DNA from: Lysobacter sp. FW306-1B-D06B
GTDB taxonomy: Bacteria > Pseudomonadota > Gammaproteobacteria > Xanthomonadales > Xanthomonadaceae
DNA: 64,000 nucleotides
Reading direction: 5' to 3'
Assembly: GCF_038446665.1 (NCBI RefSeq)
Contig: NZ_CP151802.1
Span: 2,852,001-2,916,000 of the forward strand
Below the pieces are notes generated by a model. It worked only from the letters and a program-made list of their open reading frames with translations. It did no database searches and was not told the origin of the DNA. The position numbers were made by a program, and so were the translations under genes. This document shows positions 8,998-18,220 of this stretch, in pieces (the stretch's first letter is position 1; the number at the start of each line of letters is the position of its first letter).

Positions 8998-10308
8998 ATG
9001 CGGATCGCGATCATCGGCTCGGGCATCTCGGGACTCGGCGCGGCGTGGCTGCTGTCGCGCGAGCACGAAGTCGTGCTGTTCGAAGCGAACGACTATCTCG
9101 GCGGACACACGCACACGCACGAGGTGGACGTGGACGGCGTAGCGCTGGCGGTGGATACCGGCTTCATCGTGCACAACCCCGTCCACTATCCCCTGCTCAC
9201 ACGGCTGTTCCGCGAACTGGACGTGCCCACGCAGGACACCACCATGAGCTTCTCGGTGCACAACGAACGCACCGGCCTGGAATACAACGCCAACTCGCTC
9301 GACGCACTGTTCTGCCAGCGGCGGAACCTGATGTCGCCGCGGTTCCTTCGCATGCTGGCCGACCTGTGGCGCTTCTACCGAATCGCGCCGCGACTGCTCG
9401 CCGGCACCGATCCCGGCCCCACGCTGGGCGATTACCTGCTCGCTCAGGGCTTCGGCGAGGCGTTCCGCGACGATCACCTGGTTCCCATGGCTTCCGCGCT
9501 GTGGTCGGCGCCCGCCGATCAGATCCTGCACTTTCCCGCTCGGCACCTGGTGCAGTTCATGGCGAACCACCAGATGCTGCAGGCCGTCGGGCGGTCGCAG
9601 TGGAAGGTCGTGCGCGGAGGCTCGCGGCGCTACGTGGACGCGCTTGCCAAACGGTGGTCGGCGTCCGTGCGACTCGCCGCTCCGGTGCAGGCCGTCCGAA
9701 GGCTGCAGAATGGCATCGCGCTGACGACCGCCGAGGGAGAGGAGACCTTCGACCAGGTGGTGCTGGCGTGCCACAGCGACCAGGCGCTTTCGCTCCTGTC
9801 CGACGCGGACGAACGTGAGCGCGAGGTGCTCGGCGCAATCGCCTACCAGACCAACGACGTCGTCCTCCACACCGACGAACGACTGCTCCCTCGCAACCGA
9901 AAGGCATGGGCAGCGTGGAACGCTCACGTCGGCGCCGACGTGGCGCAGGCGTGCACTGTGAGCTACTGCATGAACCTGCTGCAAGGTTTGCCGTTAACGA
10001 CGCCAGTGGTGGTGACGCTCAATCGCAGCGATGCCATCGATCCGCGTCGCATCCTCAAGCGCGTGCGTTACCACCATCCGGTCTTCACGACCGAAGCGGT
10101 CGCCGCGCAGGCGCGCCGACACGAGATACAGGGCCGTCGCGGCACCTGGTTTGCAGGCGCGTACTGGGGATGGGGATTCCACGAGGACGGGCTTCGCAGC
10201 GCCGTCGAGGTCGCCCGCTCGCTCGGGGTCGCGTGGCCGGAGATCGCGCCGGAACCGCGCTCGATCGACAACGCGACGCCCGGCAATCTCGCGTGGGGCC
10301 GCGCATGA
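8998..10308 (+). CDS. FAD-dependent amine-oxidase-like oxidoreductase
   Basis: A 436-residue flavoprotein with an N-terminal Rossmann dinucleotide motif ([17 protein letters not shown]), the acidic residue closing the second strand (VVLFEAND), then GGHTHTH. Its C-terminal half is of the NAD(P)/FAD-dependent 'amine oxidase' superfamily. Proteins of this type regularly sit beside DUF1365 and cyclopropane synthase genes and are thought to act on membrane lipids. The start is supported by GAGG upstream. Its stop overlaps the ATG of the next gene (ATGA). The true substrate is unknown. Confidence 0.85.
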   Translation: MRIAIIGSGISGLGAAWLLSREHEVVLFEANDYLGGHTHTHEVDVDGVALAVDTGFIVHNPVHYPLLTRLFRELDVPTQDTTMSFSVHNERTGLEYNANSLDALFCQRRNLMSPRFLRMLADLWRFYRIAPRLLAGTDPGPTLGDYLLAQGFGEAFRDDHLVPMASALWSAPADQILHFPARHLVQFMANHQMLQAVGRSQWKVVRGGSRRYVDALAKRWSASVRLAAPVQAVRRLQNGIALTTAEGEETFDQVVLACHSDQALSLLSDADEREREVLGAIAYQTNDVVLHTDERLLPRNRKAWAAWNAHVGADVAQACTVSYCMNLLQGLPLTTPVVVTLNRSDAIDPRRILKRVRYHHPVFTTEAVAAQARRHEIQGRRGTWFAGAYWGWGFHEDGLRSAVEVARSLGVAWPEIAPEPRSIDNATPGNLAWGRA

Positions 10309-11096
10309 GCGACGGCGGCGAACGCATGCGGCCGCGCAGCAGCGCACTGTACGAAGGTACGGTGCGGCACCGCCGTTTCGCGCCGCGTCGGCATGCTTTC
10401 CAGTACCGGATGGCGCAGCTATTCCTCGATCTGGACGAAGTGGAAGCGATCCTGGATGCGCATCCGCTCTGGTCCACGCGCGGCCGCAACCTCGGCGAAT
10501 TCCGCCGCAGCGATTACCTCGGCCCCGTCGAGGTGCCGCTCGCACAGGCGGTGCGCCAACGCATCGCGACAGTCACCGGTTCATCGTCCATCGGGCCGAT
10601 CCGCTTGCTTACCCACGCCCGCTATTGCGGTCACGTGTTCAACCCGGTGAGCTTCTACTACTGCTACGGAGCCGACCACAGGACGCTGGAACATGTCGTG
10701 GCCGAGATCACGAATACACCATGGGGCGAACGGCACGCCTACGTGCTGCCGGTCGTGGCCGCGGAGCCACGCGGACGCGCATTCCACTGGCAGTTCGACA
10801 AGACCTTCCACGTCTCGCCGTTCATGCCGATGCGACGCCGCTACGCTTGGACGTTCACGCCGCCCGGCGACACCCTGCATGTGCACATGAACGTGTACGA
10901 CGACCAGCGGCGCGAGTTCGACGCCACGCTGTCGCTGGAGCGCCGCCCGCTCGATGCGGCCGCGCTGTCGCGCGTACTGTGGCGATATCCCGCGATGACG
11001 CTGCAGATCGTCGGTGCCATCCACTGGCAGGCGCTGAAGCTCTGGCTCAAGCGCATTCCTTTCCACCCTCATCCCGGCGAAGGCACGGCACCATGA
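10305..11096 (+). CDS. DUF1365 family protein
   Basis: A 263-residue protein typical of DUF1365: N-terminal [20 protein letters not shown], then NPVSFYYCY and the FHVSPFMP region. The family is almost always linked to CFA synthase and an FAD oxidoreductase, as here, so a role in lipid modification is inferred, but no activity is established. The ATG overlaps the upstream stop by four bases (ATGA) and its own stop overlaps the next ATG, which indicates translational coupling through the operon. Confidence 0.9.
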   Translation: MSDGGERMRPRSSALYEGTVRHRRFAPRRHAFQYRMAQLFLDLDEVEAILDAHPLWSTRGRNLGEFRRSDYLGPVEVPLAQAVRQRIATVTGSSSIGPIRLLTHARYCGHVFNPVSFYYCYGADHRTLEHVVAEITNTPWGERHAYVLPVVAAEPRGRAFHWQFDKTFHVSPFMPMRRRYAWTFTPPGDTLHVHMNVYDDQRREFDATLSLERRPLDAAALSRVLWRYPAMTLQIVGAIHWQALKLWLKRIPFHPHPGEGTAP

Positions 11097-12364
11097 GCGA
11101 CACCGCGCAGCAAACCCTTCCCCTGCCCGGCGTCGGCGCCATCGATCGGCTCCTGCGCGGTCGCGTCGTGTCGCAGCTCAACGCATTGCGTTCCGGCGCC
11201 GTCGTGCTGCACGACCCGTGGGGGTCGATCACGCTCGGCGAGAACGCCGGCCATGCGCGGTGGCCGACGCTGCACGTGAGCGACACACGCTTCTATCGCG
11301 CTGTGGCGCTTGGCGGCAGCGTCGGCGCCGCCGAGGCGTACATGGACGGCGCGTGGACGTGCGACGACCTGGTCGGCCTGGTGCGACTGCTTGTACGTAA
11401 TCGCGATCTGCTGGACAACGTGGAGCGCGGCCCCGCGCGCGCTGCCGGGTGGGCGCTCCGCCTGGCCCACGCGCTGCGAAGGAATACCGCGTCGGGCGCA
11501 CGCCGCAACATCGCGGCCCACTACGACCTGGGCAATACCTTCTTCCGGCTGTTCCTGTCCGACGACCTGATGTACTCGTCGGCATTGTTCGAACGCGAAG
11601 ACGAAACGCTGGAGGCGGCCTCCAAACGCAAGCTCGATACGATCTGCAGCAAGCTGCAACTGCGCCAAGGCGATCGCGTGCTGGAAATCGGCACCGGCTG
11701 GGGCGGGTTCGCAGTGCACGCCGCGCGCGAGTACGGATGCCACGTGACCACCACGACGCTTTCGCGCGAGCAGTACGAACTGGCGGGCCAGCGCGTCGCC
11801 GAGGCCGGACTGCAGGATCGCGTGGCCGTCCTGCTGCGCGATTTCCGCGAGCTGGACGGAACCTATGACAAGCTCGCGTCTGTCGAAATGGTGGAGGCCA
11901 TCGGACCGGAGAACCTGCGCCGCTATTTCGCGTGCATCGGTGAGCGGCTCTCGGAAAAGGGGCTCGCACTGGTTCAGGCCATCACCATCGAAGACCACCG
12001 TTACGAGCAGGCAGTTCGGTCGGTCGACTTCATCAAGCGTTACGTGTTCCCTGGCTCGTTCATCCCGTCCATCGCCGCGATGATGTCAGCGAAGGCGGCG
12101 GCCAGCGATCTTTCACTGCTGCACCTGGAGGACATGGGACTTTCATACGCACGGACGTTGAAGGCCTGGCGGGGTCGCTTCCTGGACCGATTGCCACAAG
12201 TGCGCGCACTTGGTTTCGACGAACGTTTCATCCGCATGTGGGAGTTCTACCTGGCCTACTGCGAAGGCGGCTTTCGCGAGCGATCGATCGGTGTCGCGCA
12301 GATGCTCTTCGCGCGTCCAGGGTATCGGCCGCACGCGCAGGACGCGGCCCTTACGGAGGAATGA
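11093..12364 (+). CDS. cfa: cyclopropane-fatty-acyl-phospholipid synthase
   Basis: A 423-residue CFA synthase, the usual length. It has the SAM-binding motif [12 protein letters not shown], the catalytic-region [15 protein letters not shown] and the [11 protein letters not shown] motif that belongs to the active site of true CFA synthases. The enzyme transfers a methylene from S-adenosylmethionine to cis double bonds of phospholipid acyl chains. It is coupled to DUF1365 upstream and DUF2878 downstream by overlapping ATGA codons. With the desaturase at the operon head it could form a dedicated branch of membrane-lipid remodelling. Confidence 0.93.
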   Translation: MSDTAQQTLPLPGVGAIDRLLRGRVVSQLNALRSGAVVLHDPWGSITLGENAGHARWPTLHVSDTRFYRAVALGGSVGAAEAYMDGAWTCDDLVGLVRLLVRNRDLLDNVERGPARAAGWALRLAHALRRNTASGARRNIAAHYDLGNTFFRLFLSDDLMYSSALFEREDETLEAASKRKLDTICSKLQLRQGDRVLEIGTGWGGFAVHAAREYGCHVTTTTLSREQYELAGQRVAEAGLQDRVAVLLRDFRELDGTYDKLASVEMVEAIGPENLRRYFACIGERLSEKGLALVQAITIEDHRYEQAVRSVDFIKRYVFPGSFIPSIAAMMSAKAAASDLSLLHLEDMGLSYARTLKAWRGRFLDRLPQVRALGFDERFIRMWEFYLAYCEGGFRERSIGVAQMLFARPGYRPHAQDAALTEE

Positions 12365-12897
12365 TGCGTTCCCTGGCGAACTTCGCCGGCTTCCAGATTG
12401 CATGGTGGGCCTGCGTGCTCGGCGCGGTCCATGGCGCGCCGTGGCTGGGTGTCGTCGCGTGCGTCGCCTTCGTCGCACTGCAGTGGCTCGCGTCGTCGTG
12501 CCGCCGCGCGGACGCTTGGCTGGTTGCCTGCGCCGTCTTGACGGCTGTGGCGTTTGACGGGTCTCTCGCGCAGCTGGGCTGGATCGACTACCGCGGCAGC
12601 ATCGCTCTCCCCGCGCCCGCGTGGATCGTCGCGTTGTGGGCCGCGTTCGCGATGACGATTAACCACTCGCTGGCATGGCTGCGTCCCGGAATGGCGATCG
12701 TACTCGGCGCCGTGGGCGGACCAATGGCGTATCTGGGTGCGGAGCGGCTGGGCGCCATCGAATTGATCGCCACGGTGCAAGCCACGATCGCGCTGGCGAT
12801 CGGCTGGGCGATCGCAACCTGGGCGCTCACGCTGGTCGCGCGACACGCGCGCGGCGGCGCCGTCTCCAGACCGTTCGCCGTGGGCAGCTCGCGATGA
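12361..12897 (+). CDS. DUF2878 membrane protein
   Basis: A 178-residue hydrophobic protein with about six membrane segments, of the DUF2878 family (FQIAWWACVLGA start, TINHSLAWLRPG). Two consecutive ATG codons (12361 and 12364) follow ACGGAGGA; the second has better spacing. It overlaps the cfa stop and the next gene's ATG. The family is known only as a companion of CFA synthase/DUF1365 clusters; function is unknown. Confidence 0.85.
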   Translation: MMRSLANFAGFQIAWWACVLGAVHGAPWLGVVACVAFVALQWLASSCRRADAWLVACAVLTAVAFDGSLAQLGWIDYRGSIALPAPAWIVALWAAFAMTINHSLAWLRPGMAIVLGAVGGPMAYLGAERLGAIELIATVQATIALAIGWAIATWALTLVARHARGGAVSRPFAVGSSR

Positions 12898-13673
12898 GCA
12901 CCGGCGCTTCGCTGCTGCTCGTGTGGGCGCTCGCGGCGCTCGCGCAGACGCTCGCCTGGTGGTGGCAGCAGCGCCACCGCAACGCGGGACTGGTCGACGT
13001 CGTGTGGGCGGGCGGCGTCGCAGCGGCGGCCGTGCTGCTGGCGGCACTGGGGGATGGCGCTACGGCGCCGCGCCTGCTGCTCGCACTGCTCGGCGGACTC
13101 TGGGGCCTTCGCCTGGCGTGGCACCTCTGGCGGCGCGTGCACGGCGAACACGAGGACGGCCGCTACGGCGCGTTGCGTGATGGCTGGGGCGATGCACCGC
13201 TGCGATGGCTCGTGCTGTTCCAGGCGCAGGCGCTGCTGGTGGTGCTGTTCGCGCTGCCCTTTGCGGCAGTGGCGCGCAATCCGCTGGAATCCACCGGGTT
13301 CCTATGGGCGGCCGTGCTCGTATGGGTGGTCTCACTCGTTGGCGAAACGGTTGCCGATGCGCAGCTCGCCCGCTTTCGCTCGCGCCCCGAAAACCGCGGC
13401 CGCACGATGCGCACCGGCCTGTGGCGCTACAGCCGGCACCCCAACTACTTCTTCGAGTGGCTGCACTGGTTCGCCTACGTGCTACTCGCCGTGGGATCGC
13501 CGATCGCGTGGCTGGCCTGGTCAGGCCCGCTGACGATGTATGCCTTCCTGCGCTGGCTCAGTGGCGTGCCGCACACCGAGCGCCAGGCGTTGCGCACGCG
13601 CGGCGACGACTACCGCCGTTACCAACGCTCCACCCCGATGCTGTTCCCCTGGTTTCCGAAGGAAGACCGATGA
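12894..13673 (+). CDS. DUF1295 steroid-reductase-like membrane protein
   Basis: A 259-residue polytopic protein of the DUF1295 / steroid 5-alpha-reductase C-terminal superfamily. The conserved C-terminal part contains [19 protein letters not shown] and an [15 protein letters not shown] ending. The relatives are NADPH-dependent olefin reductases or isoprenylcysteine methyltransferases. In this operon an enzyme acting on unsaturated or methylated acyl chains fits, but that is inference. Start and stop overlap the neighbours by ATGA. Confidence 0.87.
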   Translation: MSTGASLLLVWALAALAQTLAWWWQQRHRNAGLVDVVWAGGVAAAAVLLAALGDGATAPRLLLALLGGLWGLRLAWHLWRRVHGEHEDGRYGALRDGWGDAPLRWLVLFQAQALLVVLFALPFAAVARNPLESTGFLWAAVLVWVVSLVGETVADAQLARFRSRPENRGRTMRTGLWRYSRHPNYFFEWLHWFAYVLLAVGSPIAWLAWSGPLTMYAFLRWLSGVPHTERQALRTRGDDYRRYQRSTPMLFPWFPKEDR

Positions 13674-14740
13674 GCACCGTGCTGCATGCGATTCCCGACC
13701 TGCCCGCCCCTGGCCTGCTGGGGATGGCCGAACGCGCGCTCCTGCCCGATGCCGTGGTCCGATTCGGCATCCGTCGCCTGTGCGCGCAACGCTTGCGCGA
13801 GGAGCATGCCGGCGGCACCCAGGGGCAGTCGCAACGCATGACGCAACGATTGTCGATGTTGCGCCACAGCCCGCTCGCCCTTCATACCGATGCTGCCAAC
13901 CGCCAGCATTACGAACTGCCGGCTGCGTTCTTCCAGGCCTGTCTCGGCGCGCGGCTAAAGTACTCGTGTTGCTACTACCCCACCGGCCGCGAAACGCTCG
14001 ACGAAGCCGAGGACGCCATGCTCGAGCTTTACGCCGAGCGCGCGCGCCTGGCCGATGGACTCGACATCCTCGAGCTTGGCTGCGGCTGGGGGTCCCTCAC
14101 GTTATGGATGGCGCAACGATACCGTCATTCGCGCATCACGGCCGTGTCGAACTCGCATGGGCAGCGCGAGCATATCCTGGCCCGATGCCACGAGCTGGGC
14201 CTCAACAACGTTCGCGTCATCACCTGCGACGTCAACCGCCTCGAACTCGACCGCACCTCGTTCGATCGCTGTGTGTCCGTGGAGATGTTCGAGCACATGC
14301 GCAACTACGACGTGCTGATGCGGCGCATCGCCCGATGGCTGCGCCCCGACGGCAGCCTCTTCGTGCACATCTTCTGCCACCGCACCCTGCTCTATCCGTT
14401 CGATGACGACGGCAAGGACGACTGGATGGGACGCCACTTCTTCACCGGCGGCCTTATGCCCGCCGCCGACACGCTGCTGCATTTCCAGCAGTCGTTGCAG
14501 CTGGACGAACGCTGGATAATGGACGGGGAGCACTATGCGCGCACCGCCAACCACTGGCTGGCCAACCACGACGCACGACGCGATGAAGTGATGCGCCATC
14601 TGCGCCAGGCCTACGGCGATGCCGCGGGCTTGTGGAACCAGCGCTGGCGCATGTTCTGGATGGCCTGCGCGGAGTTGTTCGGGTATCGCGACGGCGAGGA
14701 ATGGCAGGTGGCCCACTACCGCTTCGTGCGGGAGGACTGA
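13670..14740 (+). CDS. second CFA-synthase-like SAM methyltransferase
   Basis: A 356-residue class I methyltransferase of the cyclopropane-synthase superfamily, with SAM motif [16 protein letters not shown] and [15 protein letters not shown]. It lacks the YxFPGxxxPS motif found in the CFA synthase three genes upstream; that place reads [12 protein letters not shown]. This suggests methyl transfer to a different product, or a different acceptor, rather than classical cyclopropanation. A comparable CFA-like methyltransferase (UfaM) makes methylated precursors of furan fatty acids in Rhodobacter; whether this is its counterpart needs comparison. Overlapping start (ATGA), operon member. Confidence 0.85.
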   Translation: MSTVLHAIPDLPAPGLLGMAERALLPDAVVRFGIRRLCAQRLREEHAGGTQGQSQRMTQRLSMLRHSPLALHTDAANRQHYELPAAFFQACLGARLKYSCCYYPTGRETLDEAEDAMLELYAERARLADGLDILELGCGWGSLTLWMAQRYRHSRITAVSNSHGQREHILARCHELGLNNVRVITCDVNRLELDRTSFDRCVSVEMFEHMRNYDVLMRRIARWLRPDGSLFVHIFCHRTLLYPFDDDGKDDWMGRHFFTGGLMPAADTLLHFQQSLQLDERWIMDGEHYARTANHWLANHDARRDEVMRHLRQAYGDAAGLWNQRWRMFWMACAELFGYRDGEEWQVAHYRFVRED

Positions 14741-14741
14741 C

Positions 14742-15296
14742 ATGAGACTTCCATCCGCACTCATCGCCGGTGTGCTCGCACTGTGCGGTTGCGCCCATAC
14801 CGCGCCCACTGTGCCCAGGGTCGCGACGGTGGACATCCCGCGCTTCATGGGCGACTGGTACGTGATCGCCCACATCCCGTCGTTCCCCGAGCGAGAGGCC
14901 TACAACGCCATCGAGTCGTACTCGATGCGCGACGACGGCCGCATACAGACGCATTTCCGCTACCGGCGTGGAAGCTTCGACGCGCCGGTGCGCATGATGG
15001 AGCCCATTGGCACCGTGCGGCCGGGCACGGGTAATGCGGTGTGGGGAATGCAGTTCATCTGGCCGATCCAGGCTGAATATGTCATCTCCCATCTCGACCC
15101 GGATTACACGCTCACCATCGTCGCCCGCAGCAAGCGCGACTACGCTTGGATCATGGCGCGCACGCCCACGATTTCCGACGCGATGTACGCCGATGCCGTG
15201 CAGCGACTGCGCGACATGGGCTACCCCATGGACCAACTGCGCAAGGTGCCGCAACGCTGGCCGGAATCGCGCGGCACCGGTGACACCGAACGCTGA
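14742..15296 (+). CDS. blc: outer-membrane lipocalin (Blc type)
   Basis: A 184-residue bacterial lipocalin. The lipoprotein signal ends LALCGC (Cys17 is the probable lipidated residue). The lipocalin signature IPRFMGDWYVIAHIPSFPE follows, and the C-terminal half contains the expected AWIMARTPTISD. Blc binds fatty acids or lysophospholipids at the outer membrane. GGGAGG precedes the ATG, one base after the previous stop, making this the last gene of the lipid operon. Its presence supports a membrane repair or lipid-salvage purpose for the cluster. Confidence 0.92.
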   Translation: MRLPSALIAGVLALCGCAHTAPTVPRVATVDIPRFMGDWYVIAHIPSFPEREAYNAIESYSMRDDGRIQTHFRYRRGSFDAPVRMMEPIGTVRPGTGNAVWGMQFIWPIQAEYVISHLDPDYTLTIVARSKRDYAWIMARTPTISDAMYADAVQRLRDMGYPMDQLRKVPQRWPESRGTGDTER

Positions 15297-15418
15297 TCCC
15301 TGCGTACAACTACCGAGCCCGATTGCGTGCTTGTCCGCTGGAGGCCCAGCGAATGCGGGGAGAAGCTAGGATCACCGCGCGTGCCTTGCGCGGTTCCCCT
15401 ACGGATGAGGAAGATTCC

Positions 15419-16015
15419 ATGCGCACTCCAGCTCTCATCGGCGGCGTCCTGCTGGTCTCGTCGCTCGCTCTCGCTACTCCGGCGCATGCCGCGCCCACTG
15501 TTTCGACAATCGGCGGCGACACGCGCGTCGAACTCAGCCCGACGTTCACCGGCGCACTGGGCAGCCTGGGCGTCCGCGCCACGGCGAGCCATCCTGCGCG
15601 CCTGCGCGGCGGGACCGCATCCTTCCCGATCCCGGCCGGTGAAGTCGACCTGGGCACGATCAAGGGCGAGATCGTGCATACCGGCGGGCTCGATCTCGCC
15701 GCCGGCGCCTTGATGGTGAACCTGGGCAGCTTCGTGATCGACACCACCGGCGCCACGCCGGTCCTTACCGGGCTGGTGAAGGTGAACGACTCCGTGGTCG
15801 GCCGACTTCCGTTGTTCGATCTCGGGCTGTCTACCGCGCCCACCGTGAAACGCAACGCGCGCGTCGGTCAGCTCCGTGTTGGCGACGTCGCTGTCACGCT
15901 GACGGCCGATGCGGCCTCCGCGCTCAATACGGTGTTCGGCGTGTCCGCCTTCACCGCAGGCATCCCGATTGGCACGGCACACGTGAACACCTGGTTCTAT
16001 GAGCCCGACAGGTAA
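15419..16015 (+). CDS. secreted protein, HtaA-like repeat (tentative)
   Basis: A 198-residue exported protein with signal peptide MRTPALIGGVLLVSSLALAT ending at AHA. The mature part, with IVHTGGLDL, NLGSFVIDTT and GRLPLFDLGL, is reminiscent of HtaA-type beta domains. GAGGAAG precedes the ATG. It lies 122 bp after the lipid operon and may have its own promoter. I cannot assign a function; HtaA relatives bind heme in actinobacteria, but no heme ligand is evident here. Confidence 0.6.
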   Translation: MRTPALIGGVLLVSSLALATPAHAAPTVSTIGGDTRVELSPTFTGALGSLGVRATASHPARLRGGTASFPIPAGEVDLGTIKGEIVHTGGLDLAAGALMVNLGSFVIDTTGATPVLTGLVKVNDSVVGRLPLFDLGLSTAPTVKRNARVGQLRVGDVAVTLTADAASALNTVFGVSAFTAGIPIGTAHVNTWFYEPDR

Positions 16016-16850
16016 GCACGAACATCTGATTTCTGGCACGCGCGTGCGACCGGCCGCGGATCGCATATCGCAGTCGGCCGCGACCGCGCGTAGCGCCCGC
16101 GCGCTCGCGATGTTGTTGTTCGCAAGTGGGGTGGCCGGCGGAGCCACCATCGAACATACGACGGGACAAGCGACGGACCTGCGTACCGGCCGCCTGCTGT
16201 ACGAGGAGCAGCATTGGATCCGCACCACCGGGAGCGAACGCACTCGTCTGGTCGTGTACAGATGTCCCGATGGACGGGCATTCGCGCGCAAGCGGGTGAT
16301 CGACACCGCGTTGCCGGGCGCGCCCGTCTTCGAGTTCGACGATGCCCGCGACGGCTACCGCGAAGGCGTGGATGGCGCATCGGGTACGCGTCGGGCGTAC
16401 TGGCGCGCGTCGGCGTTCTCGCCGCTGCGCGAGCGGACGGTGGTCGTCGGCTCCGACACGGTGATCGACGCGGGCTTCGACGACTGGGTGCGCGAACGAT
16501 GGAACTCACTCGCAGACGGCTCACCGTCGCGCGCCCAGTTTGTCGTGCCCAGCCGCGGCGCACAGGTGCCCATACGCGTCCAGCGCGTGGATGCGCCAGG
16601 GGCCGGCCTCGTACGTTTCCGGCTCAGCCTCGATAGCTGGCTGGACTTCGTCGCGCCCAGCATGCAGATCACCTACGACGCCAGCACTCGACGCCTTCGT
16701 ACATTCGAGGGCATCGGGACGATACGTGGACCCAACGGCACTCCGCTGAAGGTGCGCATAGATTTTCCGAGGGCCTCACAACGCGCTGATTCGTCCAGGA
16801 GCGCCTACGAAGCAGCGCTGAAAATGCCTTTGGTTGCGCGGTGCGAATGA
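15999..16850 (+). CDS. exported protein of unknown function
   Basis: A 283-residue protein starting within the last 17 bases of the preceding gene, so probably co-transcribed. A hydrophobic stretch (ALAMLLFASGVAGGATIE) near residue 40 looks like a signal peptide behind a long basic n-region; an internal ATG at about 16111 would give a conventional signal. The mature part, with TGRLLYEEQHWIR and a conserved-looking SLDSWLDFVAPSMQITYD, resembles uncharacterised gammaproteobacterial proteins. No catalytic motif was recognised. Confidence 0.6.
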   Translation: MSPTGKHEHLISGTRVRPAADRISQSAATARSARALAMLLFASGVAGGATIEHTTGQATDLRTGRLLYEEQHWIRTTGSERTRLVVYRCPDGRAFARKRVIDTALPGAPVFEFDDARDGYREGVDGASGTRRAYWRASAFSPLRERTVVVGSDTVIDAGFDDWVRERWNSLADGSPSRAQFVVPSRGAQVPIRVQRVDAPGAGLVRFRLSLDSWLDFVAPSMQITYDASTRRLRTFEGIGTIRGPNGTPLKVRIDFPRASQRADSSRSAYEAALKMPLVARCE

Positions 16851-16972
16851 TGGCGCGTATCTCTGCGCGTGAGCGGACCTCGTGTCCTGCATTACTGCGA
16901 GCCAGTCGCACCGCCGCATTGCGTCGTCGGCTCGACGTCCGCCATGGCTAGCATTGATGATCGGCTTTCGCG

Positions 16973-17635
16973 ATGGGTTTTCACGGACTGGCTTTCGCCT
17001 CGGGCATGACTCGGGTCGCGGAGCTGGCGCCCATGCTCGCGAAAGAGCGCGTTGTCCTGGCCCACCTCGGCGGTGGTAGCAGCCTCTGCGCGATCCGCGG
17101 CGGCGTAAGCATCAACACCACCATGGGTATGACGCCGCTGGACGGATTGGCAATGACGACGCGACCGGGGTCGCTCGATCCCGGCGTCGTGGTGCACCTG
17201 CAGCGCACCGTGGGCATGTCGGACGAGGAGATCGATCACTTGCTGTGGCGCGACAGCGGCCTGCGCGGCATGTCGGGTGAATCCGGCGACATGCCACGCC
17301 TGCTGGCGTCCGGCACGCCGTCGGCACGACGCGCGGTCGCCGTCTACGTCACGCTCGCCGCCCAGGGCATCGCCGCCATGGCCGCCTGCGTCGGGGGCAT
17401 CGACGTACTGGGGTTCTCCGGCGGCATCGGCCAGAACTCGGGCATCGTACGTGCGCGCATCTGCGAGCAACTTGCCTGGATGGGCATCCGGCTCGACCCC
17501 CTCGCCAATTCAGCAAACCGGATGGATGCAACCGCCGGCGACGCACCGGTCCGCACACTCATCCTGCCCATCGACGAAGAGCACGAGATGGCGCGCGAGA
17601 CCATGCAATGGCTGTCACAACGGCCGACCCGTTGA
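16973..17635 (+). pseudogene. ackA: acetate kinase, C-terminal half only
   Basis: The frame encodes 220 residues equivalent to the C-terminal half of acetate kinase (~400 residues): GFHGL, the nucleotide-site AHLGGGSSLCAI, MTPLDGLAMTTRPGSLDPG and GFSGGIGQNS. The N-terminal ~180 residues, with the catalytic Arg and phosphate-binding N-domain, are missing. An in-frame stop lies four codons before the ATG and there is no ribosome site. It is therefore a 5'-truncated, presumably inactive copy. It sits next to other decayed stress-cluster genes (the pseudogene at 17637-18087 and the P-ATPase fragment at 20625). Confidence 0.8.
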
Positions 17636-17636
17636 T

Positions 17637-18087
17637 CTACTTCTGCTTGATCTTGGCCCCCTCTTCCGTCCACTTCGCCCTCGAACGCGCGCCGCTTGCC
17701 GGCGATGCACTGCCGTTAGCCCTCCGGATCGACCCAGGCCTGCACGCCCTGCGAGGCGGCGCGTTAGCGCTTACCGGTCAGATCGAAGTACTCAATGTGG
17801 TGCCGCAGCCAGATGTCGGGTCTCAGCATCTCCAGCCGGTGCAATGTCGTCCGGAAGTCGTCCTCGATTCCGGTGGGCTCAGCCGGCTCATCCCGTTTGA
17901 GGGCCTTGTTCGCGAGGGTGATGAACAGCTTGTTGTCGCTGGCGAGCTGCTCCCTGGTCGGCGCACCGCGCGGCATCTCCTGCGCGCTGGCCTTCGACAG
18001 GTTCGCGATCAGCACGAGCAGAAGCCGGGTATGCATGCCCATCGCAATCGTCCGGAACAGGCGGCGCGATTTCGTACTCATGCGCAT
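17637..18087 (-). pseudogene. B3-type metallo-beta-lactamase-fold gene, internally deleted
   Basis: The N-terminal part has a signal-like segment ending ASAQ, then LASDNKLFITLANKALK and DEPAEPT, as at the start of B3-type MBL-fold proteins. It jumps directly to GIEDDFRTTLHRLEMLRPDI and HHIEYFDLTGKR, which belong near the C-terminus. About 200 residues including the HxHxDH metal motif are missing. In-frame TAA codons follow at 17764-17766 and 17716-17718, with WVDPEG and GKRRAFEG between and after them. A frameshift then gives the tail AKWTEEGAKIKQK ending at 17637. The gene is clearly dead. Confidence 0.7.
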
Positions 18088-18139
18088 TAAGCCCTGGTGA
18101 TGGACCTCCTCGAGTTGCGCTGTGCCAAGCGCGCCCTCG

Positions 18140-18159
18140 ATGTTGACCGTGGTCAACAT
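18140..18159. promoter_or_regulatory. Crp/Fnr-family-like dyad upstream of flavodoxin operon
   Basis: A 9-2-9 inverted repeat whose core is TTGAC-N4-GTCAA (18143-18156), the half-site layout of Fnr/Anr/Dnr/FixK regulators. Its centre is about 71 bases before the flavodoxin ATG. A CATTCT -10-like element at 18178-18183 would put a start site near 18191, i.e. the dyad at about -41.5 (class II activation). The regulator itself is not in the window. Confidence 0.55.
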
Positions 18160-18220
18160 CTCCGGCCATGGGCGACGCATTCTGAGTGCGTCGTAGCCAT
18201 CGGCCGTTCGGGAGGCCACC

